In this document: piece by piece, positions 36,492 through 45,500 of the stretch
Layout: each line of letters starts with the position of its first letter
Position numbering within the stretch: the stretch's first letter is position 1
Made by a program: the position numbers and the translations under genes
Assembly (NCBI RefSeq): GCF_000223985.1
Contig: NZ_AFWV01000006.1
Location: 1 to 64,000 of the forward strand
DNA from: Thiocapsa marina 5811
GTDB taxonomy: Bacteria; Pseudomonadota; Gammaproteobacteria; Chromatiales; Chromatiaceae
Length of the DNA stretch: 64,000 nucleotides
Reading direction: 5' to 3'
The notes under the pieces: generated by a model
What the model saw: only the letters and a program-made list of their open reading frames with translations
Database searches by the model: none
Told to the model about the DNA's origin: nothing

Positions 36492-39289
36492 TACGCAGCT
36501 CGATCTCGAACAATCGCGTCTTTGGGGGCATACTCGGCGACCCGACGGAGCGATTGGAAGAACAGAAGCCTCGGCTCCACACGCCAGCCCAGACGCAACT
36601 GCATCTGCTGAATCACGCGGAGTGCCTGCAAAGAGGTTCCGCCCAACTCGGCGAAACTGTCGTGCGCGCCGATGCGTTCGGTCCCTAGGATGTCCGCCCA
36701 GATCTCGGCGATACTCTGCTCGGTACCGGCGCGAGGCAGCTCGAAACCGAGCATCCCCGGGGCGCCGAACGGATCCGGGAGACGCTCGCGGACGACCGAC
36801 CCATCGCTTCGCCGCGGTAGGGCCGGCACATCGACAATCAGCGTCGGACAGTGTCGCCCCGGCAGCAGGTCGGAGAGCGCGTCACGCAGGGACGTCGTCG
36901 TCTGCTCAGCACCGAACGACTGTTCGACCCAGACCAGCAGACGCGCCGCACCGGTGTCGGCCCGCCTGATCTCGACGTGTGCATCCACAACGCCGGGTTG
37001 CTCCGCGAGACGCCCTCGCAACCGATCGGCCAGCTTATAGAGTGTCGCTCGATCGTGCCAAGCCGTCACGCGAATGCGATCTGCGCTCAACCATCGACCG
37101 CGACATCCAGCCGGCACCCGCAGTTCGCCCTCCTCCTCGGGGGAGACACCCAGAACGATCTCACCGTCCACACCGATCGGACTGGCCCGGCCAAGCCGAT
37201 CTACAACCATCAACTCGACCGGCTCGAGCGGCTCGACACAAACCGCTCCGGATTCCGCTCTCCCCGCTGCAAAAAGGATCGGACCCTGATGCGTCTCGCT
37301 CGTCAGGACGTAATGGACGGCGGAAAACGAGCGGATCAGCTCTCTCAGGACCTCCGGGTGTGCATGCCGAGGATTCACGATCAATGTCGTGGCGCCAAGC
37401 ACGCGGGAATCCGTGTCGAGCCGGGACAAGGCCGCTGCCATCGGCACACCGGTCACGAGAACCTCGGGTGGGCAAGCGGAGATCTCCGAATAAAGGCTTC
37501 GCTCATCGTGCGCAGAGTATCGCGAGGGCGTCGAGGCGACTACCCCCGACCGAGCCGCGACCCGCTCGAAGATGCGGTAACCGGCGTCTCCGCCGCCCGA
37601 ATCGGCGATCATCAGTCGATCGCCCGGGCAGAGCCCAAGCATCCGCGCGAGCTGCTCGGCCTTCTCCTGCTCCGGTTTTCCGATCAGGGCCGGAACAGCG
37701 GCCGGGACGGGCACAACCGGAGGCGGGGTTCGGCCTGACGTGATCGCGCTCGACAGCGAGAGGGACATGTCGAGAAGCATCAAATCCGGCCGCGCCAACC
37801 CCTGCTCCAGCAGAGACAAGAGCCGATCGAGCAGCCGCGTGATCATGCCCTCGCTGAAGCGGTCGGCGCGATAACTCAGATCGACGGTCACCTCCCCCTT
37901 CGGAGTCTCGTCCATCCACAGGGCCAGATCGCCGTTGATGCCATGGGCATCCACGACCGGACCGGGCAGGATCAGAACCTCGCCCCAGGGATGCGGTCGG
38001 CCACCGGAGTGCCGATAGGTGAAATTCAGCTGAAAGAGACGACTGCGAGCCAGATCGACATCCAGCGCCTCGATGACGGACTCGGCCGCGCAATTCTGGT
38101 GCGCAAATCCGTCGAGTGCGATGTCTCTGACGTTCACGACATGGTCTTCGAAGCTCCGGCGCTCGTCGACCTCGAACCCGAGAAAGATGTGATTGGTGAA
38201 GGTTCCGATCAGCCGCTCGAGTTCCGGGCTGTCCCGCCCCTGCACCGTCGTGGTCACCACCAACGTCTCGGAGTCGCTGTAGCGCGATAGGAGGAGCACA
38301 TAGGCGGCGAGCCAGAGCATGAAGGGCGTGACGCCCGACCTCCTGCAGTAGGCATGCACGGCCGCCGACAAGGCACGGGGAATCTCGGCATGGATCCGTG
38401 CACCCCGTGCGACCGACTCACCCTCCGAATCGATATCCGCGGGCAACGGGTGCGGAGACAAATCGCCCGCGAGGCGGCCCTTCCAATAGGCGACTGCGGC
38501 ACGGGTATCCGGAGCTTCCTGGCGGAGTCGTTGCCAATAGGCGTAGTCGTCATACCGAAGCCGCAGCTCGGCGGGCATGACCGATGGCCTCCCGACAAAC
38601 TGCGTATAGAACTGACCGGTCTCGCGAACCAGGATCTCGAAGCTCGCCGCATCCCAGATAATCGCATGTGTCACGATGCCGAGCAGGTGCTCGTCCGAAC
38701 CCCACGAAACGAGATAAGCACGCAGAGCGGGCTCATTGGTCAGATCGAAGGGCACCATGGCGAGCGCCTCCATCCGGTCTCTCGCGATGGACTCGACCCG
38801 TTCCGACGGGTAGCCGGACAGGTCGATGCGCTCGAGCGTAAGACGGCAATCCTCCTCCGTGACGACCCGAGCTTCGCCCCCAGCGGCCGAGACGAAACGC
38901 GAGCGAAGGAGGCCATGACGCTCGCAGACAGCCTGCAGTGCACGCTCGAGGGCAGAGACGTCTAGCGTGCCCTGCAACCTCAGGGTGTCGCAAAGCGAAT
39001 ACCTGGGGTTTGCCGGATCCAACTGGCTCACTGTCCAAAGGCGCTCTTGGCTCGGAGACAGGCAACCGGTCGCTTCGGAGCTCGGCTCGGGCCCGCGGAC
39101 GTACCGCGTATCGGATCCATCCGAGATCTCGCTCAGGACAGCCAGGATTTCGGCCTTGTTGTCGCGGATGGCCGCGGCGAGCTCGGGGGTCAGGGCTCCG
39201 CTGGGCGCGTTGACGATCAGCCGATCTCCGGAGGGCTTTAGCCGGACATCGCGTTCGACAAGCAACGTCAACAAGTCGCCGACCTTCAA
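36491..39289 (-). CDS. Degenerate NRPS module: docking domain, C, vestigial A, PCP
   Basis: A 932-residue protein. Residues 1-50 form a TubC-type N-terminal docking domain (VGDLLTLLVERDVRLKPSGD). A condensation domain spans about 75-510, but its active site reads HAIIWDA (His208-Ala209...Asp213-Ala214) where HHxxxDG is expected. About 545-830 is an A-domain remnant without the TSGSTGxPKG, YGPTE or TGD motifs. The PCP (about 850-915) is intact, with Ser886 in LGGTSLQAL. The TTG at 39289 is the best start: AGGAG lies eight bases upstream, and TTGA overlaps the preceding stop. It likely receives a chain from the upstream NRPS through the docking domain and holds it for later enzymes. Confidence 0.82.
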   Translation of the reverse strand: MKVGDLLTLLVERDVRLKPSGDRLIVNAPSGALTPELAAAIRDNKAEILAVLSEISDGSDTRYVRGPEPSSEATGCLSPSQERLWTVSQLDPANPRYSLCDTLRLQGTLDVSALERALQAVCERHGLLRSRFVSAAGGEARVVTEEDCRLTLERIDLSGYPSERVESIARDRMEALAMVPFDLTNEPALRAYLVSWGSDEHLLGIVTHAIIWDAASFEILVRETGQFYTQFVGRPSVMPAELRLRYDDYAYWQRLRQEAPDTRAAVAYWKGRLAGDLSPHPLPADIDSEGESVARGARIHAEIPRALSAAVHAYCRRSGVTPFMLWLAAYVLLLSRYSDSETLVVTTTVQGRDSPELERLIGTFTNHIFLGFEVDERRSFEDHVVNVRDIALDGFAHQNCAAESVIEALDVDLARSRLFQLNFTYRHSGGRPHPWGEVLILPGPVVDAHGINGDLALWMDETPKGEVTVDLSYRADRFSEGMITRLLDRLLSLLEQGLARPDLMLLDMSLSLSSAITSGRTPPPVVPVPAAVPALIGKPEQEKAEQLARMLGLCPGDRLMIADSGGGDAGYRIFERVAARSGVVASTPSRYSAHDERSLYSEISACPPEVLVTGVPMAAALSRLDTDSRVLGATTLIVNPRHAHPEVLRELIRSFSAVHYVLTSETHQGPILFAAGRAESGAVCVEPLEPVELMVVDRLGRASPIGVDGEIVLGVSPEEEGELRVPAGCRGRWLSADRIRVTAWHDRATLYKLADRLRGRLAEQPGVVDAHVEIRRADTGAARLLVWVEQSFGAEQTTTSLRDALSDLLPGRHCPTLIVDVPALPRRSDGSVVRERLPDPFGAPGMLGFELPRAGTEQSIAEIWADILGTERIGAHDSFAELGGTSLQALRVIQQMQLRLGWRVEPRLLFFQSLRRVAEYAPKDAIVRDRAA

Positions 39290-42200
39290 AACGCCAGCTC
39301 CTCCCGCTCGCTTCCCTCGACATCGACCGGGTGCTCGGCCAGCTTCATGAGCGTCGAGATGTGCGCCGCAAGCGCTTCGAGCCGTGAATTCTCGAAGAGC
39401 CGCCGCAGCGGCAACTGGATGCCCAGCTCGTCGCGCAAACGCGCGATCACGCGCGCTGCCAAGATCGAGTGACCACCGAGTTCGAAGAAATCGTCGGCGA
39501 TCCCGGGCTCTTCGATGGAGAGGACATCCTGCCAAATGGCGGCCAGAGCGCGCTCGGCTTGGGTACGAGGCGCCACGCGTGCAATGCGTTCTGCCCCGGC
39601 CTGAGCGGGGGCCGGCAATGCCTTGCGATCCGCCTTGCGATTCGGCGTCAGCGGGATGGCATCCAGTTGAGTGAACTGGTTAGGTAACATGTACTCTGGA
39701 AGGAATACGGCAAGCTGTTCGCGGAATCGCGCAGCGGGAATCTCCGAACCGTCCCGGGCGACATAGTACCCCACCAAGCGGCTGTCCCCCGGGCCGGCCT
39801 CATATACGGCGGCGACCGCCTCGGCGACGCCCTCGCAACGCAACATGGCCGCTTCGACCTCGCCGAGCTCGAGGCGGAAACCCCGAATCTTGACCTGGGC
39901 ATCGAGACGGCCGAGGTACTGCAAGGTCCCGCCGCGACGCCAGCGCACGAGATCCCCCGTACGATAGAGTCGTTCGCCGTCTTTGAACGGGGACATCACG
40001 AACCTGTCGCGCGTCAGGTCCTCACGGTTGTGGTAGCCCTCGGACACGCCGGCACCGCCGATGAAGAGTTCTCCGGCCACCCCGACGGGTGCCAGTTGCA
40101 TCGCATCCGACAGAACGAACATCCGAGTGTTCGCGATGGGGGTCCCGATCGACGCGATCGGCTCGACCTTGCGGACTTGGTGAACCGAAGACCAAACGGT
40201 CGTCTCGGTCGGGCCGTACATGTTGTAGAGCCTGTCTGTCCGCTCGATCAGTCGGGCTGCAAGCTCTCCGGACAGTGCTTCGCCGCCACATAGGGCAGTG
40301 AAGGGCCGCGATGGGCGCCAGCCCGATTCGATCAAGAGCGTCCAAGTGGCCGGTGTCGCCTGCATCATCGTCGCACCCGATGTCTCGAGCAGGTCACAAA
40401 GCGCCGCTCCGTCCCGTGTCTGCTCTCGACTGGCCACCAGTGTCGTGGCCCCCACAGTGAGTGGAAGAAACAGCTCGAGCAACGAGATGTCGAAGGATAG
40501 AGTGGTGACCGCGAGCAGGATGTCCTGCGGCTGGAGCCCGGGGCGCTGGGCCATCGCACCCAGAAAATTGGCGAGGTTGCGGTGCAAGACCCTGACGCCC
40601 TTGGGTTGTCCCGTCGAGCCCGAGGTGTAGATGATATAGGCGAGGTCATCGGGGCGAGACGTGTTGGGTGGTGCGATTGGCTCCATCTCCGACAAGGTCT
40701 CTGACTCGGCATCGAGCAGCAATGTCGAGACACCCTCAAGCGGCAGACGCGGCGCCAGACCACTCGTCGAGACCACTAAGCGAACCTCGGCGTCGTCGAT
40801 CATGAAGCGCAGACGATCCGGAGGAAAATCAGGATCCAGCGGTACGTAAGCCCCACCCGCTTTCCAGATGGCGAGCGCCGCCACGACCATGTCGGCATCA
40901 CGCTCGAGTGCGATACCGACCAGCGAGCCACGACCCACATCCAAGCGTTGCAAGGCACTCGCAAGTCGGTTCACCCGATCCAGCAAAGCTTGGTAATTGT
41001 AGACCGTGCCCGGTGCGATGAGTGCCGTCGCATGGGGACTGTGGGCACACTGAGACTCCACCATTTCGTGTACGTGCACCGACAGATCCAAGTCCGCCTC
41101 GGTGGCGTTCCAGGTGTCGATCAGACGGGTCCTCCAGTCGCTCGGAACGACAGGCAGCCTTTCGATGGTTTCCGTGGGTTCGGCCACCACCCCCGCCATC
41201 AGAGTCTCGAATTCTCGCAGCCTGTCTCGGATGCCCTCCTCTTCGAACAAGTCGGAGTTGAACTGACACTCGATCCGAATGCCGTCTTGGACCTTTGTTA
41301 GGTTCAAAAACAGCTCGAAGTTCTCGAAACTACGGGGGTTATTGTTGACTTGAACCTCGATGCCGGAAAAGCCCTCGGTCACGATGCCCGCGGGATCGAC
41401 GTTGAACTGCACGGGTACCAACGGTATCCGGCTAGGGTCACGCGGAATCGGCAACGACTGCAGAAGACTTCCGAACGTAAAGTCTTGATGCTCTAAGGCA
41501 TCGAGAACCTTCTCCCGCGTGAGGGCCACCAAGGACTCGAACGACATCGAAGGAAGAATCGCGACGCGAATGGGCAACAGGTTCACACAGTGCCCGACCA
41601 GTCCGTGGATTCCCGATGCATTCTGTCCCGCCGCCGGCATACCGGTCACCAAGTCGGTTGCACCCGTGATACGGTGGAGGTACGCCATCCATCCCGAGAA
41701 GAGCAACACAACAAGACTGGCCCGACAGCGACCCGCGACCTCGTTGAGCCCGGCCACGAGATCGCTGTCGAAGAGATGATCGACCCGTCCCGAACGGAAG
41801 GTTCGGAAGGAAGGCCGGGGCTTGTCCGTGGGCAAATCGAGTGCCGGAAGGGACTCCTTGAACTGCTGAACCCAATAGTCGCGCGACTTGGCCCTATCTT
41901 GCGTCCTGAGGAAGCTGAGATATTCCGAAAACGCCGGCGCGGCCTCGAGGGGCCTAATTGCGCGACCGCAAAGATCATCGTAGAGCAGGCCGAGCTCGCA
42001 GGTCATGACGAAGCTGGACCAGCCGTCGCAGACGATATGATGAGCGGTGACGACGAGGACCTGATGACGTTCGGACATCCTCAGGATCGAGAAGCGATAC
42101 AAGGGGCCATGCTCGAGATCGAAAGGGGTCTCCACTTGGCGAACGCAATATGCACGAAGCGCGGCTTCCGGATCCGGCTCGGTCGACAGATCCAATCTCG

Positions 42201-42486
42201 CGATCTCGGGCCTGAACGAATCGACGATGCAGAGCAGCTCGCCGTCGGGGCTGAAGGTCGTCCGCATCGACTCGTGCCTGACGACAAGACGCTCGATCGC
42301 CAGTGCGAGCGCATCCGGCTGCAGGTCGCCGTGCAGGTGGATATGGATCGACTCGTTGAAGGCGCAGGAGGCGTCGTCGCCCAGCTGAGCGGCCGCCCAA
42401 ATCTCCTTCTGGGCCTCGGTCGCCGGCAAAGTGCTGGTCAACATCCCGTCGGCGAAGGGATCGTAGTCGATGGGCGTGGCTTTCAT
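39286..42486 (-). CDS. NRPS module C-A-PCP, predicted glycine
   Basis: A 1066-residue module. The condensation domain (about 18-440) has an intact HHIVCDG at 149-155. The adenylation domain (about 475-975) has YTSGSTGQPKG, NMYGPTETTV, YRTGDLVRW and NRKADRKAL. Its pocket residues, read by alignment with GrsA, are Asp666, Ile667, Leu670, Gln709, Leu732, Gly734, Met756, Val764 and Trp765. This is very close to the DILQLGLIW pattern I know for glycine. The PCP has Ser1007 in LGGHSIL. No epimerase or thioesterase. ATG 42486 follows GAGGAAGAG. It should add glycine to the chain made by the PKS. Confidence 0.9.
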   Translation of the reverse strand: MKATPIDYDPFADGMLTSTLPATEAQKEIWAAAQLGDDASCAFNESIHIHLHGDLQPDALALAIERLVVRHESMRTTFSPDGELLCIVDSFRPEIARLDLSTEPDPEAALRAYCVRQVETPFDLEHGPLYRFSILRMSERHQVLVVTAHHIVCDGWSSFVMTCELGLLYDDLCGRAIRPLEAAPAFSEYLSFLRTQDRAKSRDYWVQQFKESLPALDLPTDKPRPSFRTFRSGRVDHLFDSDLVAGLNEVAGRCRASLVVLLFSGWMAYLHRITGATDLVTGMPAAGQNASGIHGLVGHCVNLLPIRVAILPSMSFESLVALTREKVLDALEHQDFTFGSLLQSLPIPRDPSRIPLVPVQFNVDPAGIVTEGFSGIEVQVNNNPRSFENFELFLNLTKVQDGIRIECQFNSDLFEEEGIRDRLREFETLMAGVVAEPTETIERLPVVPSDWRTRLIDTWNATEADLDLSVHVHEMVESQCAHSPHATALIAPGTVYNYQALLDRVNRLASALQRLDVGRGSLVGIALERDADMVVAALAIWKAGGAYVPLDPDFPPDRLRFMIDDAEVRLVVSTSGLAPRLPLEGVSTLLLDAESETLSEMEPIAPPNTSRPDDLAYIIYTSGSTGQPKGVRVLHRNLANFLGAMAQRPGLQPQDILLAVTTLSFDISLLELFLPLTVGATTLVASREQTRDGAALCDLLETSGATMMQATPATWTLLIESGWRPSRPFTALCGGEALSGELAARLIERTDRLYNMYGPTETTVWSSVHQVRKVEPIASIGTPIANTRMFVLSDAMQLAPVGVAGELFIGGAGVSEGYHNREDLTRDRFVMSPFKDGERLYRTGDLVRWRRGGTLQYLGRLDAQVKIRGFRLELGEVEAAMLRCEGVAEAVAAVYEAGPGDSRLVGYYVARDGSEIPAARFREQLAVFLPEYMLPNQFTQLDAIPLTPNRKADRKALPAPAQAGAERIARVAPRTQAERALAAIWQDVLSIEEPGIADDFFELGGHSILAARVIARLRDELGIQLPLRRLFENSRLEALAAHISTLMKLAEHPVDVEGSEREELAF

Positions 42487-42528
42487 GTATCTCTTCCTCG
42501 AAAAGTACCCTTGCCGGAGCGATCTCGC

Positions 42529-45500
42529 CTAGGTGATCAGCAGATATGCGCCGGGACGATCCGGGTCAGGGGCGTACCAGGCAGGGTTGCCCCGAGGATC
42601 CTTACCCAATCTGGCTCCGGGAACAGGCGGCCTGAGCGTGCTTGCAGGAATACCCTCTTCGGCCTGCGTGACCTTGGCTGAATGGAGCATCCCGTCGGCG
42701 ATCATGCGCTCGATACTGAGACGGAATCCCTCGACGAGTCGATCGATGTCGTCCGGCGTATGCGAGGCTGTCATGTATGTGGGGAAGCCCTCGAGCGCGA
42801 ACACGCCATGATGACGAAGATAGTACCAGAGCAGGGATCCGAGCTCGCTCTTGTCCCGATTGCGCAGATACATGATGGATGTAAAACACGGCATCTCGAA
42901 GGGAATGTCGTAGTTCTTGAAGAGCGTATTCACCCGTGCGACGAAACCCTCTGTGGTCATTGAGACGCGACGCTGGAGTTGCGGTCCCTCGCGTTTGAGG
43001 ATGTTCAGCATTGCGTGCGATGCCGCGATCGCAAAGGGCTGCCGGACGAAGGTACCGGCGAAAAAGGTTACGCCCGCCTCCGGCGAAGAATCGTCCCCGT
43101 AAGCCCAGGTACCGCCGTCGAAGGTATCCATCACGGCCCGCCGTCCCGCGACGATCCCAAGCGGAAGGTTGCCCCCCGCAACCTTGCCGTAGGTCGCAAG
43201 ATCGGCGCGCACGCCGAAATGGGCTTGCGCACCGCCCGGGTGACAGCGAAAACCGGTCACGACCTCGTCGAAGATCAGGAGGGCACCCTTGCTTTGCGTG
43301 ATGCTCCGCAAACGATGCAAAAACTCACGAGGCTGCAGCTCAGGCCTCCTGCTCTGCACAGGTTCGACCAGCACGGCTGCGACCTGGTCGCCGATCTCTT
43401 CGATGATCGACAAGGCACTGTCGTGACCGTACTCAAGCACGATCACGTTGGCGACGCTTTCCCGCGGGATTCCCGGAGCGGAAGCCAGGGTCTTCAGGTA
43501 ACCCCCGCTCGCCAATCCACGAACCAAGACCTCGTCGAAATTCCCGTGATAGTCACCCCGAAACATGACGATCTTGTCGCGTTGCGTGTAGGTTCGGGCG
43601 CACCGAATCGCCGCCTGAACCGCCTCTGAACCGGTACAGACGAAGCTCGCCCGATCCATGCCCGTCAGCTCGCAGACCAGCTCTGCGGTCTCGCCGGCGA
43701 GGCGCTGCTGGGGTCCGATCTCGAACCCGCGGGACATCTCGCGGCCGATAGCCTCCGTGACCTCGGGATGGGAATGCCCGAGGAAGTTCGGGCCGAAGCC
43801 GTTCAGGAGGTCGATATACTCGTTGCCGTCCAGGTCCCAGAGCCGGGCGCCGGAAGAGCGCTCGCAAACGATCGGATAGACGATCTCTTTCCATACCCGG
43901 TGAAATCCGGCTGCGGTTCGCGGATCCGCATGATGTTCGCGATAACGCGCGATGTGTGCCTTGGAGGCAGCCGTTCGTGCACCGTGCTCCTGGATAAACG
44001 TCCGCAGAGCGGCTTGGCGTCTCGGATCCAAATCATCCCAACTGCCCACGCCGGTCGGCCGATCGTCATCCGGATCCCGGGGTAATTTGCCGGGGTAAAG
44101 GCTATCCGGATCGATGTCGGGCGCCTTGATCGCCAAGCCCTCCGACCGGGTCCCGAGGTTGGCCACCGACGGCGCGGTCGTCATTGTCGCTGCAGGCACA
44201 GCCGCGGACTGACCGCCCGCAAGCAGCTCCAATTGGCGGCCCATCAGGCGGAGCTGCTCCGACACAAGTACCTCGAGCTGCGTTCCGCTCTGCAGAAACC
44301 CGCCGGGGGATGGTGAGACAGAGGCAGGCACGGACGCTGCAACGCTTGCCGTCGGCGGGACCGGTAGTGGCGTCGGCGGGGGCACAGTCACCGGCGTGGC
44401 TTCCGGCGGGATCAGTCCTGCCAGATGCCGGGCCAGGGCCTGCAACGAATCCAAATCTCCACTGAGTTGCCGAAAGGAAACCGGGACGGCGAATTCCCGA
44501 TTGATCGCGGCACTGATTTGGGTCATGAATAAGGAGTCGAATCCGAGCGCCATGAAGGACTGCCCGGTGTCGCTCTTGCGAAGATCCATACCGGAGACGT
44601 CCTCGAAGAGCTCAATGACACGCTCGAGGATCCGTGCGTCGTGTTCCTGGGTATTCAGCATCTCGGGCGACTCTGTGACTGCTGCCCCGGCCGGTTCGGC
44701 GGGAACAACGGGGGCTTGTTGATCGGATCGCTCAGGCGTCGGGTATCCCGGGTCGATCCAGTGACGCTGGCGCTCGAAGGGATAGGTGGGAAGACTCACG
44801 CGCGCTCGGGTCTCGCCTTCGAACATCCCAGCCCAGTCCAGGTCGGCCCCATTGACCCAAAGTCGAGCCAACGCGACCATGACCGACTCCGGCTCAGAAA
44901 CGCCACGTGTTCCCAGGGCCGCTGCAAAGACATGCCCGCCGTCGGATTGGCGCTCCGCGAGCGAGGTCAAGGTTCCCCCCGGACCGAGCTCGATCATTCC
45001 GCATCGCCCTACGGCCAGCAATGTCTCCAGCGCGTGGGCGAAACGGACGGGGACACGGAGCTGGGACTGCCAGTATCGGGGCGACACGGCCTGCTCGTCC
45101 GTCAGCATCTCCCCGGTTACGGTGGAGACGATCGGGATCTGCGGGGGCCTCAGCACCACTCGGGACAGGACCTCGCCGAGCGCCTCGACTGCCGGATCCA
45201 TCATCTCGGAATGAAAGGCGTGTGATGTCCGCAAGCGGGTGCAGCGAATTCCCCGAGCGTCAAGCTTACGCTCGGCCGCATCGACTTGCTCCGGCCGCCC
45301 GGCCAGGACCGTCAAATCGGGCGCGTTCGATGCCGCGATGCTCAAACCGAGCTCCGCACCGGCAACGGCGGCATCCGCCTCGCCAAGACCCACCGCAAGC
45401 ATGGCACCTGCCGGCATGGCGTACATCAGGCGCCCGCGCTCGATAATCAGGCGCATCGCGTCGCTCGGCGTCATGACCTCCGCGAGGGCCGCTGCCACGA

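Noticed and set aside
39290-39535. N-terminal extension of the degenerate NRPS gene to 39535
   Set aside because: This part overlaps the PCP of the preceding gene in another phase. The docking domain begins at the TTG at 39289, which has a good AGGAG.
41590-42681. 363-codon plus-strand frame opposite the NRPS/PKS junction
   Set aside because: It crosses the boundary of two clear megasynthase genes on the other strand and shows no family motif.
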